Notes: generated by a model from the letters alone, not told the origin. A stretch of 64,000 bases of DNA from Pseudomonas lalucatii (GCF_018398425.1 NZ_JADPMV010000001.1:1736001-1800000); one strand, 5' to 3'; counted from the stretch's first letter, positions 28,796 through 39,700 are shown. Numbers and translations: made by a program.

Positions 28796-30127
28796 TCAAG
28801 CCGGCTCGGCCGCCCACTGCTGCAGGCGCACCACGCTCTCCCGGTAGGGCTTGAGGCCCTGGGCGAGCAGCAGGATCGAGGAGAACACCGCCAACGCGCT
28901 GACCAGCAGCAGCGAGTAGCGCAGCGCCTGGTCGTCGCCGAAGCCGTAGTCGGTGACCAGCGCCACCGCCGTGGGCCCCAGGCCCAGGCCGATCAGGGTG
29001 ATGACGAACAGGTAGATGGCCGAGGCCTGGCCGCGCATCGAGTTGGGCATGATCTCCTGGATCGCCGCCGGGGCCACGCCGAATGGCATGCTCAGGCAGA
29101 ACACGGTCGGCGCCATCAACACGGCGGCCCAAAAGCCGCTGTTCACCAGCGGGAAGCTCAGCACGCAGGGCACGGCGGCGATGGCGGCGTACAGGCCGAC
29201 GCGCATGTTGGCGTCGCTGCGCCCGTGCCTGGCCATCCAGTCGTCCAGACGCCCGCCGAAAACGATGCCCAGGCAGCCGAATACCGCCACGATGCCGCCG
29301 TAGACGATACCCACCTGACCGGCATCCCAGCCATGGGTACGGATGAAGAAGGTCGGCACCCAGGCGGCGCTGCCGTAGCCGGCGAACGACAAGCCGGCGA
29401 AGCCGAAGTTGTGGCACAGCACGGTGCGCCGGTTGGCGCGGATATAGCGGCCGACGTCGGCCAGCGGCACCGCCACCCCGGCGCCGACGCCACGCCGCAC
29501 CGGCTCCCGCACCGCCAGCAGCAGCAGGGTGAACAGCACCCCGGCGGCGCCCAGCAACAGGAAGATCAACTGCCAGGGCCGCACCTCGCCCAGCAGCGGC
29601 AGCAGCACGTCGCCCTGGGCCGAGGCGAACTGGATCACCAGGCCGCCGAGCAGGAAGGCCAGCCCCGAGCCCAGGTAGACGCCCATGGAGTAGACGCTGA
29701 TGGCGGTGGCGCGGCGCTCGGCGGGAAAGCTGTCGGCGATCAGCGAATAGGCCGCCGGCGACAGGGCCGCCTCGCCGACGCCGACGCCGATGCGGCACAG
29801 CAGGAACTGCCAGTACAGCTTGGCCATGCCGCAGGCCGCGGTGGCGGCGCTCCAGAACAGCACGCCGATGGCGATCAGCCCGCGCCGGCTGCGGGTATCG
29901 GCCATGCGCCCCAGGGGGATGCCGCACACGGTGTAGAACAGGGCGAAGGACAGGCCCATCAGCAGGCTCATCTGGGTGTCGCTGATCAGCAGGTCGCGGC
30001 GGATCGGGCCGACCAGCAGGTTGAGGATCTGCCGGTCGATGAAGGACAGCACATAGGCCACCATGAGGATGGCAACTGTGGCCCAGGCACGGACGCCGGA
30101 GGGGTAGCCGTTATTCTTGTTATGCAC
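28796..30127 (-). CDS. MFS transporter, Spinster-like
   Basis: A 443-residue 12-helix transporter. The GTG at 30127 is preferred because GAGGAGAG lies 6-8 bases upstream and the protein then begins with a short polar tail before helix 1 (VAILMVAYVLSFIDRQILNL); an upstream start adds 30 residues. Motif A-like LGRMADTRSRR and GVGEAALSPAAYSLIADSF are typical of the spinster group. Substrate unknown. Confidence 0.82.
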   Translation of the reverse strand: MHNKNNGYPSGVRAWATVAILMVAYVLSFIDRQILNLLVGPIRRDLLISDTQMSLLMGLSFALFYTVCGIPLGRMADTRSRRGLIAIGVLFWSAATAACGMAKLYWQFLLCRIGVGVGEAALSPAAYSLIADSFPAERRATAISVYSMGVYLGSGLAFLLGGLVIQFASAQGDVLLPLLGEVRPWQLIFLLLGAAGVLFTLLLLAVREPVRRGVGAGVAVPLADVGRYIRANRRTVLCHNFGFAGLSFAGYGSAAWVPTFFIRTHGWDAGQVGIVYGGIVAVFGCLGIVFGGRLDDWMARHGRSDANMRVGLYAAIAAVPCVLSFPLVNSGFWAAVLMAPTVFCLSMPFGVAPAAIQEIMPNSMRGQASAIYLFVITLIGLGLGPTAVALVTDYGFGDDQALRYSLLLVSALAVFSSILLLAQGLKPYRESVVRLQQWAAEPA

Positions 30128-30274
30128 GGACGCTCTCCTCGGCACCGCTGCGGCGGTGCGCGATGGTTGAAGGTAGCGCCAGCTTAAGTCGATATAAAGA
30201 GCACTCAGTATCAGCACCCGCCGTTATCAGCCAGGCGAATCAAGCGCCTGGCTGCAGGCTGATGACGCTTCCGC

Positions 30275-31297
30275 TCAGCGCATCGCCGGGGCCCGTGCGC
30301 ACAGCTGCGCGAGGGCGGCCACCCAGCTCGGATGATCGTTGAGGCAGGGCACCAGCTCCAAGGTCTCGCCACCGGCGGCCTGGAACTGTTCGCGGCCACG
30401 GTCGCCGATCTCCTCCAGGGTCTCGATGCAGTCGGCGACGAAGGCCGGGCACATCACCAGCAGCTTCTTCACCCCCTGGCGGCCCAGTTCGTCCAGGCGG
30501 GTCTCGGTGTAGGGCTCGATCCACTTGGCCTTGCCCAGGCGCGACTGGAAGGACACCGACCACTGCTCGGGACTCAGCCCCAGGCGCACTGCGAAGGCCT
30601 CGGCGCTGCGCAGGCACTGGGCGCGGTAGCAGCTGGCGAGCACCTCGGGCGGCGCCGTGCGGCAGCAATCGGCGCCCTGCAGGCAGTGGCCGCTGGGGTC
30701 GAGCTTGTGCAGGTGCCGCTCGGGCAGGCCGTGGAAACTCAGCAGCAGGTGGTCGAAGCCCTGCTGCAGATGGGGCCTGGCGCTGTCCACCAGGGCCTCG
30801 AGGTACTCCGGCCGATCGTAGAACGGCGGCAGGAGGGCGAAGTCCAGCTTCAGGGCCTGTTCGCGCAGCACCCGCTTGGCCTCCTCCACCACCGTGGTCA
30901 CGGTGCTGTCGGCGAACTGCGGGTAGAGCGGCGCCAGGGTCACCTGGCGCACGCCCTGGGCGGCCAGCCGCAGCAGCGCCGCCTCGATCGACGGCTCGCC
31001 GTAGCGCATCGCCAACTCCACCGGGCCATGCGGCCAGTGCCCGTCCATCGCCTGCTGCAGGCGCCGGCTCAGCACCACCAGCGGCGATCCCTCCGCCCAC
31101 CAGATCGACGCATAGGCCTCGGCCGATTGTGCCGGGCGCCTGATCAGGATCAGCGACACCAGCAGGCGCCGCAGCGGCCAGGGCAGGTCGACCACGTAGG
31201 GGTCCATGAGGAATTGGTTGAGGTAGCGTCGTACATCGGCCACGTCGGTCGATGCCGGGGAGCCCAGGTTGACCAGCAACAAGGCGTGATCGGTCAT
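30275..31297 (-). CDS. hemH: Ferrochelatase
   Basis: A 340-residue enzyme inserting iron into protoporphyrin IX, the last step of haem synthesis. Hallmarks are [10 protein letters not shown] at the start, [12 protein letters not shown] with the catalytic histidine, and [13 protein letters not shown] with the conserved glutamates. Lies 12 bases after the TIGR01777 gene on the same strand; in Pseudomonas this pair leads away from the light-response promoter region at ~32.3 kb. Confidence 0.96.
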   Translation of the reverse strand: MTDHALLLVNLGSPASTDVADVRRYLNQFLMDPYVVDLPWPLRRLLVSLILIRRPAQSAEAYASIWWAEGSPLVVLSRRLQQAMDGHWPHGPVELAMRYGEPSIEAALLRLAAQGVRQVTLAPLYPQFADSTVTTVVEEAKRVLREQALKLDFALLPPFYDRPEYLEALVDSARPHLQQGFDHLLLSFHGLPERHLHKLDPSGHCLQGADCCRTAPPEVLASCYRAQCLRSAEAFAVRLGLSPEQWSVSFQSRLGKAKWIEPYTETRLDELGRQGVKKLLVMCPAFVADCIETLEEIGDRGREQFQAAGGETLELVPCLNDHPSWVAALAQLCARAPAMR

Positions 31298-31309
31298 ACA
31301 CAGTCCTAT

Positions 31310-32215
31310 TCAATGGTGATCGGCCAGAATGTCCTCGAGGGCCGCATCCAGATCGGTGAACCGAAACGCGAACCCGGCCTCCTCCAGGCGCACCGGCAGC
31401 GCTCGCTGGCCACCGAGCAGCAGGCCGGACAGCTCGCCCAGGACCACGCGCAGGACGAAGGCCGGCGCCGGCAGGATCGCCGGGCGGTGCAGGGCACGAC
31501 CCAGGGCCCGGGCGAAATCGGCGTTGCGCACCGGCTGCGGAGCGCAGGCATTATAGGGACCCGTGGCCTGCTGCTGGTGCATGAGAAAATCGATCAGGGC
31601 AATTTGGTCGGCCAGATGGACCCAGGGCATCCACTGCCGGCCATCGCCCAGGGGGCCGCCGAGGCCCAGCTTGAACGGCGGCATCAGGCGCTTGAGCATG
31701 CCGCCGTCGCGCGCCAGCACCAGGCCGGTGCGCAGCAGCACCACACGGATGCCCAGGGCCTCGGCGCGCTGCGCGGTTTCCTCCCAGGCGCCGCACAACT
31801 GGGCGGCGAAGTCGTCGGTGACCTGCGGCATGTCCTCATGCAACTCGCGCTCGCCGCCATCGCCATACCAGCCCACCGCCGAGCCGGACAGCAACACCTC
31901 GGGCCTCTGCTCGCGCCGGCCCAGCCAGGCCAGCAGCTGCTCGGTGAGGCCGATACGGCTGGCCCACAACAGGGTCTTGCGCTTGCGCGTCCAGGGCCGA
32001 TCGGCAATCGGCGCGCCCGCCAGGTTGACCAGCGCATCCAGCGGTTCCTCGCCCAGTTCCTCGAGATGGCCGATACCACGCACCCCGGCGCCGCAGAGGC
32101 GCGCCACCCGCTGCGGGCTGCGGCTCCACACCGTCAGGCTGTGCCCCTGGGACAACCAGTGCCGGCATAGGCCACGGCCTATCAAGCCAGTACCGCCGGT
32201 CAGCAATATGTGCAT
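31310..32215 (-). CDS. TIGR01777 family NAD-dependent epimerase-like protein
   Basis: A 301-residue extended SDR-type protein with the nucleotide motif TGGTGLIGRGL at residues ~6-16 and the family motifs VNLAGAPIADRPWT and SGSAVGWYGDGGE. Biochemical function not established. Upstream of hemH on the same strand and divergent from the renalase-like gene, so it may share the regulatory region with the TGTACA-N12-TGTA box. Confidence 0.87.
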   Translation of the reverse strand: MHILLTGGTGLIGRGLCRHWLSQGHSLTVWSRSPQRVARLCGAGVRGIGHLEELGEEPLDALVNLAGAPIADRPWTRKRKTLLWASRIGLTEQLLAWLGRREQRPEVLLSGSAVGWYGDGGERELHEDMPQVTDDFAAQLCGAWEETAQRAEALGIRVVLLRTGLVLARDGGMLKRLMPPFKLGLGGPLGDGRQWMPWVHLADQIALIDFLMHQQQATGPYNACAPQPVRNADFARALGRALHRPAILPAPAFVLRVVLGELSGLLLGGQRALPVRLEEAGFAFRFTDLDAALEDILADHH

Positions 32216-32341
32216 GGCATCTTCCTCGCATGGCGTAACACCGGGTTCTCGCCCTAGTCTGAGTTATAGCGTCGGCGCGTGCCTTTTATCCCGTGGCCGA
32301 CTGTCCTAAATATAGAGAGACAGGATACGAAGCCAAACATC

Positions 32342-32363
32342 TGTACACTATAATAATATTGTA
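32342..32363. promoter_or_regulatory. LitR-type box TGTACA-N12-TGTA
   Basis: TGTACA (32342-32347), 12 bases, TGTA (32360-32363), in an AT-rich island about 50 bases upstream of the renalase-like gene. This matches the box I recall for class-II LitR/MerR light regulators of P. putida; the matching regulator gene is at 34752. Confidence 0.6.
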
Positions 32364-32409
32364 GAACTTTTGTCTAAGGCGTAATCCAACGCTCTAGCAC
32401 ACGAGGTAG

Positions 32410-33405
<996 letters not shown>

Positions 33406-33432
33406 GCCGACCCGGCCTCAGCTAGCCCGGCA

Positions 33433-33666
33433 ATGGTCGCCACACCGCCCCACCATCGCCTCAACCCGGCCAAACTGCCGCTGTCCAAGTGGACAGCAGT
33501 GCATCCGCGCGACCGCGAGAAGCACTTCCTGGTCGTCGAGTTGCTGCGCGACGAGGACGACCACATCGTCGCAGTCGAGCTGCAGGCAGTGCTCAGTCGC
33601 CACAGCCGACGCCTGCCCTGGCGCGCCCTGCAAGATGCCCGACACTGGCGCATGGGCTGGCAGTAG
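33433..33666 (+). CDS. TIGR02450 family Trp-rich protein
   Basis: A 77-residue protein with the family core KLPLSKWTAVHPRDREKHFL and a C-terminal RLPWRALQDARHWRMGW. Function unknown. Typical neighbour of photolyase clusters; 27 bases after the renalase-like gene. Confidence 0.82.
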   Translation: MVATPPHHRLNPAKLPLSKWTAVHPRDREKHFLVVELLRDEDDHIVAVELQAVLSRHSRRLPWRALQDARHWRMGWQ

Positions 33667-33740
33667 CCGCAACCAACCTATACACAACCTATACAAAATA
33701 CTTGTACAGGATAGATTGTGCGCCTATGCTGGACCAAAGC

Positions 33741-33762
33741 TGTACAGATATCGACACCCGTA
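33741..33762. promoter_or_regulatory. LitR-type box TGTACA-N12-CGTA
   Basis: TGTACA (33741-33746), 12 bases, CGTA (33759-33762): one mismatch to the 32342 box. It lies 25 bases before the DUF523/DUF1722 ATG. Just upstream, at 33692-33706, is a perfect inverted repeat TACAA-AATAC-TTGTA. Confidence 0.5.
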
Positions 33763-33786
33763 CAGCATTTCAGCGGAGGTCGCACC

Positions 33787-34755
33787 ATGCCCCTTGCCCA
33801 GAACGCCCACGACAAACCCAGGATCGGCATCAGCGCCTGCCTGCTGGGCGCCGAAGTGCGCTACAACGGCGGCCACAAGGAGTCGCGCCTGTGCCGCCAG
33901 GTGCTCGGCGAACACTTCGACTTCGTACCGCTGTGCCCGGAGGTGGCGATCGGCCTCGCCACCCCCCGCGAGCCGATCCGCCTGGTGGGCGATCCCCTGG
34001 CGCCGCGCGCGGTCGGCACGGTCAACCCGGCGCTGGACGTGACCGAGCGCCTGGCCGCCTATGGCGCGCGCATGGCCGAGGAACTGGACGGCATCTGCGG
34101 CTACATCCTGATGCAGAAGTCGCCCTCCTGCGGCATGCAGCGGGTCAAGGTCTACCAGGACGGGGGCCGCCCCAGCGCACCCGGCGGCCAGGGCATCTTC
34201 GCCAAGGCCCTGATGGCGCGGCAGCCGAACCTGCCGGTCGAGGAGGATGGCCGCCTCAACGACCCGGTGCTGCGCGAGAACTTCATTACCCGGGTGTTCG
34301 CCTACGCCGAGTGGCAGCGCCTGCTGCGCCAGGGCCTGACGCGCAGGAAGCTGATCGCCTTCCACTCGCGCTACAAGTACCTGCTGATGGCCACCGCCCC
34401 GCTGCAGTACAAGGCCCTCGGCCGGCTGCTGGGCGACCTCGGCCGGCATGACCTGGCGCAGTTGGCGCCGCACTACTTCGGCGAGCTGATGGCCGCACTC
34501 AAGCAGTGCGCCACCCGCGGCACCCACAGCAACGTCCTGCAGCACCTGTGCGGCTACCTCAGACAGGGCCTGAGCCGGGACGAACGCCAGGAAATGCACC
34601 GGCTGATCGGCCAGTACCGCGCCGGCATCGTGCCCCTGGTGGTGCCGCTGACCCTGCTCAAGCACCATTTGCGCCGCCATCCGGACGACTACGTGGCGCA
34701 GCAGGCCTACCTGCAGCCCCACCCGGAAGACCTCAGCCTGCGCAACGCCCTATGA
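33787..34755 (+). CDS. DUF523-DUF1722 fusion protein (YbgA-like)
   Basis: A 322-residue protein; the ATG at 33787 follows GGAGG. Residues ~10-150 are DUF523 (ISACLLGAEVRYNGGHK, LCPEVAIGL, KSPSCG with conserved cysteines) and residues ~185-310 DUF1722 (LIAFHSRYKYLLMA, HYFGELMAAL). The role is unknown; it regularly accompanies phrB and its MerR regulator. Overlaps the regulator by 4 bases. Confidence 0.88.
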   Translation: MPLAQNAHDKPRIGISACLLGAEVRYNGGHKESRLCRQVLGEHFDFVPLCPEVAIGLATPREPIRLVGDPLAPRAVGTVNPALDVTERLAAYGARMAEELDGICGYILMQKSPSCGMQRVKVYQDGGRPSAPGGQGIFAKALMARQPNLPVEEDGRLNDPVLRENFITRVFAYAEWQRLLRQGLTRRKLIAFHSRYKYLLMATAPLQYKALGRLLGDLGRHDLAQLAPHYFGELMAALKQCATRGTHSNVLQHLCGYLRQGLSRDERQEMHRLIGQYRAGIVPLVVPLTLLKHHLRRHPDDYVAQQAYLQPHPEDLSLRNAL

Positions 34756-35693
34756 ACGCCGCCGGCAACGAGCGGGCGGTATCGGGCGGGGACCTGCTGC
34801 CGATCCGCGAGGTGGCGCGGCTGACCGGCGTCAATGCCGTCACCCTGCGCGCCTGGGAGCGCCGCTACGGCCTGATCGTGCCGCAGCGCACGGCCAAGGG
34901 TCATCGCCTCTACTCCGCGGACCATATCGCGCGGGTCCGGGCGATCCTCGCCTGGCTGGAGCGCGGCGTGTCGGTGGGCCAGGTCAAGGGCCTGCTGCAA
35001 TCCGAGCGCAGCGCCCCCCAGGAAGGCCTGTCGCAGTGGGCGCACAAGCGCCATCAGCTGCTGACGGCTGTAGGTGACCTGGCCGAGCGCCAACTCGACG
35101 ACTGTTTCAACCACGAGATGGCGCTGTATCCGCCGCAGACCCTGTGCCGGCAGCTGCTGCTGCCGCTGCTGGAAGCCCTGGAGCTGCGCTGGCGCGGCCA
35201 GTTCGGCGCCGAGCTGGAGCGGGTGTTCTTCCTCTCCTGGCTGCGCAGCAAGCTGGGCGCCCGGCTGTACCACAACAACCGCCTGCAGGGCGGCGCGCCG
35301 CTGCTGCTGATCAGCCTGTCGGAGCGGCCGATGGAGCCCGGCCTGTGGCTCACCGCCTGGCTGGCCAGCAGCGCCGGGCATGCGGTGGAGGTCTTCGACT
35401 GGCCGGTGCCCGCCGCCGAGCTGGGCCTGGCCGTCGAACGCATCCGTCCCCGCGCCCTGCTGCTGTATGCCGGCCAGGCGCTCGACGCCACGCGGTTGCC
35501 GCGCCTGCTCGGCAACGGCCACTGCCCGACCCTGCTGGCCGGGCCGGCGGTGCGCATTCACCGCCAGGCCCTGAGCGGGCTGCTGGCCGGGCGCGACGAC
35601 CTGACCCTGGCGGAAGACCCGCTGGCCGCGCTGCAAGCCTTGAACGACCTCAACCTGCAGGACAGCCGCCAGGGGGCCCCATGCTGCAACTGA
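34752..35693 (+). CDS. MerR family regulator, class-II LitR/CarH-like
   Basis: A 313-residue regulator with an N-terminal MerR helix-turn-helix (residues ~16-85, ALT... TGVNAVTLRAWERRYGLI) and a helical plus Rossmann-like C-terminal half resembling the cobalamin-binding part of CarH. The D/E-x-H-x-x-G cobalamin histidine motif is not visible (the equivalent stretch reads SERPMEPGLWLTAWLAS), so B12 photosensing is unlikely; this fits class-II LitR proteins. Overlaps DUF1722 and phrB genes, so all three are coupled. Confidence 0.83.
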   Translation: MNAAGNERAVSGGDLLPIREVARLTGVNAVTLRAWERRYGLIVPQRTAKGHRLYSADHIARVRAILAWLERGVSVGQVKGLLQSERSAPQEGLSQWAHKRHQLLTAVGDLAERQLDDCFNHEMALYPPQTLCRQLLLPLLEALELRWRGQFGAELERVFFLSWLRSKLGARLYHNNRLQGGAPLLLISLSERPMEPGLWLTAWLASSAGHAVEVFDWPVPAAELGLAVERIRPRALLLYAGQALDATRLPRLLGNGHCPTLLAGPAVRIHRQALSGLLAGRDDLTLAEDPLAALQALNDLNLQDSRQGAPCCN

Positions 35694-37126
35694 TATGGCT
35701 GCGCAGCGATCTGCGCGTACGGGACAACAGCGCACTGGCCGCCGCCATGGCCGCCGGCCCGACCGTGGCGCTCTACCTGCTCAGCCCGGAACAGTGGCGT
35801 CGGCACGACGCCGCCCCGTGCAAGGTGGATTTCTGGCGGCGCAACCTGGTCGAGCTGTCCGCCGCCCTCGCGCGCCTCAACGTACCGCTGCTGATCCGCC
35901 AGGCGGACAGCTGGGACGCCGCTCCCGGGGTGATCGCCGAGCTGTGCCGCGAACAGCGGATCGCCGCGGTCTGGGTCAACGACGAGTACGGGATCGACGA
36001 GCAACGCCGCGACCAGGCCGTGGCCCGCCACCTCGACGGGCAGGGCGTGACCTTCCAGCGCCGCCTCGATCAGCTGCTGCTGCAGCCGGGCAGCGTGCTG
36101 ACCCAGTCCGGTAGCTACTTCAAGGTCTACAGCCAGTTCCGCAAGCTCTGCCACCAGCGCCTGCACAGGGCGCTGCCGACCCTGCTGTCGGTGCCTGCGG
36201 CGCAGACGCCCCTGGCGCTTGCCGGCGACACCGTGCCCGCCGCCGTGGCGGGCTTCACCGCGCCGGGCGAGACGCTACGCCGGCTCTGGCCGGCGGGCGA
36301 GACGGCGGCGCTGGAGCGCCTGGCGAGCTTCGCCGACGAACGGATCGACCACTACCACGAGGCGCGCGACATCCCCGCCCAGCCGGGCACCAGCCAGCTG
36401 TCGGCCTACCTAGCCGCCGGCGTGCTGTCGCCGCGCCAATGCCTGCATGCCGCGCTGCAAGCCAACCAGGGCGAGTTCGACAGCGGCAACCAGGGCATCG
36501 TCACCTGGATCAACGAACTGCTCTGGCGCGAGTTCTACAAGCACATCCTGGTCGGCTACCCGCGGGTCTCGCGGCACCGCGCCTTCCGCCCGGAGACCGA
36601 GGCCGTGCCCTGGCGCGACGCCCCGGACGAGCTGGCGGCCTGGCAAGAGGGCCGCACGGGCATTCCGCTGATCGACGCGGCGATGCGTCAGCTGCACGCC
36701 ACCGGCTGGATGCACAACCGCCTGCGCATGGTCGTGGCCATGTTCCTGACCAAGAACCTGCTGATCGACTGGCGCGCCGGCGAGCGCTACTTCATGCGCC
36801 AGCTGATCGACGGCGACCTGGCGGCCAACAACGGCGGCTGGCAGTGGAGCGCCTCCACCGGCACCGACGCTGCGCCCTACTTCCGCCTGTTCAACCCGGT
36901 CAGCCAGTCGCGGCGCTTCGATCCCCAGGGGCGCTTCATCCGCCACTGGCTGCCGGAGCTGGCCGGGCTCGACGACAAGGCCATCCACGAGCCGAGCGCG
37001 GCGCGCGGCGGCCTGTTCGACGAGCCGGACTACCCGCGCCCGCTGGTCGACCTGCGCCTCAGCCGCGAACGGGCGCTGGCGGCTTTCAGGCAGCTGCCAC
37101 AGAACCAGGCACGGGCCACGTCCTGA
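35681..37126 (+). CDS. phrB: Deoxyribodipyrimidine photolyase
   Basis: A 481-residue CPD photolyase that repairs UV-induced pyrimidine dimers with blue light. N-terminal antenna domain (LIWLRSDLRVRDNSALAAA) and C-terminal FAD domain (TSQLSAYLAAGVLSPRQC, NELLWREFYKHIL, MHNRLRMVVAMFLTK, NNGGWQWSASTGTDAAPYFR). The Trp residues for electron transfer are present in this part. Its first 13 bases overlap the MerR gene. Confidence 0.95.
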   Translation: MLQLIWLRSDLRVRDNSALAAAMAAGPTVALYLLSPEQWRRHDAAPCKVDFWRRNLVELSAALARLNVPLLIRQADSWDAAPGVIAELCREQRIAAVWVNDEYGIDEQRRDQAVARHLDGQGVTFQRRLDQLLLQPGSVLTQSGSYFKVYSQFRKLCHQRLHRALPTLLSVPAAQTPLALAGDTVPAAVAGFTAPGETLRRLWPAGETAALERLASFADERIDHYHEARDIPAQPGTSQLSAYLAAGVLSPRQCLHAALQANQGEFDSGNQGIVTWINELLWREFYKHILVGYPRVSRHRAFRPETEAVPWRDAPDELAAWQEGRTGIPLIDAAMRQLHATGWMHNRLRMVVAMFLTKNLLIDWRAGERYFMRQLIDGDLAANNGGWQWSASTGTDAAPYFRLFNPVSQSRRFDPQGRFIRHWLPELAGLDDKAIHEPSAARGGLFDEPDYPRPLVDLRLSRERALAAFRQLPQNQARATS

Positions 37127-37336
37127 GCGAATCCCGAACACTCCGGCCACTCCGGCTGGACATCGTCGGCCCGGGCTCGGCAGTAGCTCGAACAGCAGGA
37201 CTGCCGCCAGCACTTCCATCGACTACGGCGTTCTGCCAGCGCTCTTGCTAGGTGGCGCGCACGCGCGCACCATCGGCACCGTCCAGATGCCGCCGGCCAG
37301 GCCGGCGGTACGCCCATCCCTTGCGCGGAAAGCTCG

Positions 37337-37861
37337 ATGCCTAAGCTGATCACCAATGCCCTGCTGTTCCTGCTCGGCTGGCTGGCCTGCGTGCTGGGCG
37401 GCTGGCCCTGGTTGTGGTTGCTGGTGCCGATCCTCGCGGTGCACTTACTGTGGACCGCCAGCTGGGCGGCCGAAGGCAAGCTGCTGCTCAGCGTGCTCCT
37501 CGCCGGCAGCGCCCTGGACAGCTTCCTGCTCAACCTCGGGGTGTTCGACTTCGGCGAACCGCGCACCCTGATCCCGCTCTGGCTGGCGCTGCTCTGGCTG
37601 CTGCTGGCGACCACCCTCAACCATTGCCTGGCCTGGTCGGCGCAGCCCTGGTGGCGCGGCAGCCTGCTCGGCGCCGTCGGCGGGCCGCTGTCCTACTACG
37701 CCGGCGCCCAGCTGGCCGGCGTCGGCCTGCCCTACGGCACCTGGCCGACCCTGGCCCTGCTGGCGCTGATCTGGGCGCTGGTCATGCCCGTACTGCACGG
37801 CTTCGCCCGCCTCTACCGCCACCAGTACGAGCAGAGCCGGCGCGCGCGCCGGTCGGCCTGA
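37337..37861 (+). CDS. DUF2878 membrane protein
   Basis: A 174-residue protein with about five membrane helices and the DUF2878 motifs ALDSFLLNLGVFDF and LLGAVGGPLSYYAGAQLAG. Function unknown; such genes often join photolyase/light-response clusters. Separated from phrB by 210 bases in which I see nothing definite. Confidence 0.8.
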   Translation: MPKLITNALLFLLGWLACVLGGWPWLWLLVPILAVHLLWTASWAAEGKLLLSVLLAGSALDSFLLNLGVFDFGEPRTLIPLWLALLWLLLATTLNHCLAWSAQPWWRGSLLGAVGGPLSYYAGAQLAGVGLPYGTWPTLALLALIWALVMPVLHGFARLYRHQYEQSRRARRSA

Positions 37862-37897
37862 GCGCCGCTCGATCCCCGGCTCGCGTACACTGCGGCC

Positions 37898-38215
37898 ATG
37901 ACCGAACCTTCCCGCATCGCCCACACCCAATTGCCCGAGGAGCCGGCCGCCAGCTGCGCCAACTGCGCCGCCTGCTGTTGCCAGCTGGAGGTCATGCTGA
38001 TCAGCGACACCGGCGTGCCGCAGCGCTTCATCGGCACCGATGCCTGGGGCGGCGAGGTAATGCGCCGCCTGGATGACGGCTGGTGCGCGGCGCTGGATCG
38101 CGACAGCATGCGCTGCACCATCTACGAGCAGCGCCCGCTGATCTGCCGCGAGTTCGAGATGGGTTCGGCCGAGTGCCTGGACGAGCGCCGCGGCATGTCC
38201 GCCATCTATCGCTGA
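37898..38215 (+). CDS. YkgJ-family cysteine cluster protein
   Basis: A 105-residue protein with clustered cysteines that probably bind zinc or an iron-sulfur cluster: CANCAACCCQLEV, CAALDRDSMRCTIYEQRPLICREFE. Matches the YkgJ/CxxCxxCC family; function unknown. Confidence 0.85.
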   Translation: MTEPSRIAHTQLPEEPAASCANCAACCCQLEVMLISDTGVPQRFIGTDAWGGEVMRRLDDGWCAALDRDSMRCTIYEQRPLICREFEMGSAECLDERRGMSAIYR

Positions 38216-38232
38216 GGCAATCCGCCAGATGC

Positions 38233-38258
38233 AAAAAACCGGGCCATGGCCCGGCTCT
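38233..38258 (-). terminator. Intrinsic terminator of the pagL-like gene
   Basis: On the minus strand the stem GCCGGGCC / GGCCCGGT-type repeat (38239-38254) is followed by a run of six T residues. Confidence 0.8.
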
Positions 38259-38277
38259 CTATCGCTCGACTGCGCCT

Positions 38278-38793
38278 TTAGAAACTCATGCGGTAATGCA
38301 GGGTGTAGGCCTCGATGCCGTTGTTCGGCGCCTTGAGCCCGGCATTGGAGTAATGCAGTGCGCGCAGGCCGAGCTCCTGGTCGGCGAAGCGCAGGCCGAC
38401 GCCGAGGCGGTCCTCGAACTGGAAGGACGAGCCCAGCTTGCTGCCCTCCAGCTCGGTGCTGGAGAAGAAGGCCACGCCGATGCCGGCCTCGATATAGGGA
38501 CGCACGCTGTCGCCGGCGAACTCGTAGACCAGCACGGGGGAGAACGACAGGCTGTGGTTGCTGGCCGTCTCGTCGCCCTCCCAGAAGGTGTAGCCGGCAT
38601 CCCAGTAGCCGCCCAGGTGGCCGGTCGAGCTCTCCAGCCAGCGGCTGCTGAAATCGAACTGGGTGCCCAGGCGATAGACCATGGTCGATTCGTCGGTGCT
38701 GCCCACGGCGAACGTCACGTCGGCGGCCTGCGCCGCCACCGCCGGCCCCATGGTCAAGGCTGCAAGGGCAGCCAAAGCGAACAGCTTCTTCAT
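38278..38793 (-). CDS. Lipid A 3-O-deacylase, PagL-like
   Basis: A 171-residue outer-membrane beta-barrel with a signal peptide (residues 1-23, AQAA) and a C-terminal Phe. The PagL catalytic set is visible: His147 and Ser149 in ALHYSNAGLK and Glu161 in NNGIEAYTLHY. PagL removes the 3-O acyl chain of lipid A in the outer leaflet. Single-gene unit with its own terminator. Confidence 0.87.
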   Translation of the reverse strand: MKKLFALAALAALTMGPAVAAQAADVTFAVGSTDESTMVYRLGTQFDFSSRWLESSTGHLGGYWDAGYTFWEGDETASNHSLSFSPVLVYEFAGDSVRPYIEAGIGVAFFSSTELEGSKLGSSFQFEDRLGVGLRFADQELGLRALHYSNAGLKAPNNGIEAYTLHYRMSF

Positions 38794-38911
38794 TGGAAAT
38801 TTCCTTTTATCAGCAGGCCACGGGAGCGCCCCGCGCAGTCACCTGAAGTATCGAACTCATTGTTATTAATACAAGCAGACAATTGCATAACAGCAGCCCG
38901 CCGCGCCGCTG

Positions 38912-39700
38912 TCAAAACCCATGCACCGCGGCCGCCTCGCCCCACAGCAGCGGCAGCACCGCCTGCATCCGCCCGGTGTCGCCGCTGCTCCAGAAGCACG
39001 CAGCCCGCGGCGCCCCCTCGGCCAGCAGCTGCCGCTCGCCGAGACACCGCTGCAGCTGGCGGGCCACCGCCGCGCCGGTGTCGATCAGGCTGGTCGATGC
39101 GGGCACCAGGCCGCGCAGCAGCGGCTTGATGAAGGGGTAGTGGGTGCAGCCGAGGATCAGCGTATCGCAGCCCTCGGCCAGCAGCGGCGCGACGTAGCCC
39201 TGCAGCAGCGCGCGGGTCGCGGCGCCGTTCAGCTCGCCGGCCTCGATGCGCTCCACCAGCCCCGGACAGGGCTGGGTGATCACCCGCACATCGCCGGCGA
39301 AACGGTCGAGCAGCGCGGCGAACTTGGCGCTCTTGAGGGTACCGGTGGTGGCCAGTACCCCCACCACGCCGGAGCGGGTCGCCGCCGCGGCCGGCTTGAC
39401 CGCCGGCTCCATGCCGATGATCGGCAGCTGCGGGTACAGCTCGCGCAGCTCGGCCACGCCGGCAGCGGTGGCGGTGTTGCAGGCCAGCACCAGCGCCTTG
39501 GCCCCCTGGCCGAGAAGAAACGCGGCGATACCGCGGCAGCGTTCGCGGATGAACTCCGCGCTCTTCTCGCCGTAGGGCACGTGGCCGCTGTCGGCCACGT
39601 AGAGCAGGGACTCGGCCGGCAGCAGGGCGCGGATCTCGCCCAGCACCGAGAGGCCGCCGACGCCGGAGTCGAAGACGCCGATCGGCGCGTTATTCGCCAC
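38912..39700 (-). CDS. murI: Glutamate racemase
   Basis: A 262-residue enzyme supplying D-glutamate for peptidoglycan. The GTG at 39700 is chosen: it gives [20 protein letters not shown], while a longer frame adds 24 unrelated residues. Catalytic cysteines Cys74 (LACNTAT) and Cys185 (GCTHYP). The start lies inside the last codons of moeB (11-base overlap), so the genes murI-moeB-prmC form a coupled unit. Confidence 0.92.
   Translation of the reverse strand: MANNAPIGVFDSGVGGLSVLGEIRALLPAESLLYVADSGHVPYGEKSAEFIRERCRGIAAFLLGQGAKALVLACNTATAAGVAELRELYPQLPIIGMEPAVKPAAAATRSGVVGVLATTGTLKSAKFAALLDRFAGDVRVITQPCPGLVERIEAGELNGAATRALLQGYVAPLLAEGCDTLILGCTHYPFIKPLLRGLVPASTSLIDTGAAVARQLQRCLGERQLLAEGAPRAACFWSSGDTGRMQAVLPLLWGEAAAVHGF

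Noticed and set aside
30332..32170. A 612-codon plus-strand frame opposite hemH and the TIGR01777 gene
   Set aside because: No recognisable domain; the two minus-strand genes are unambiguous.
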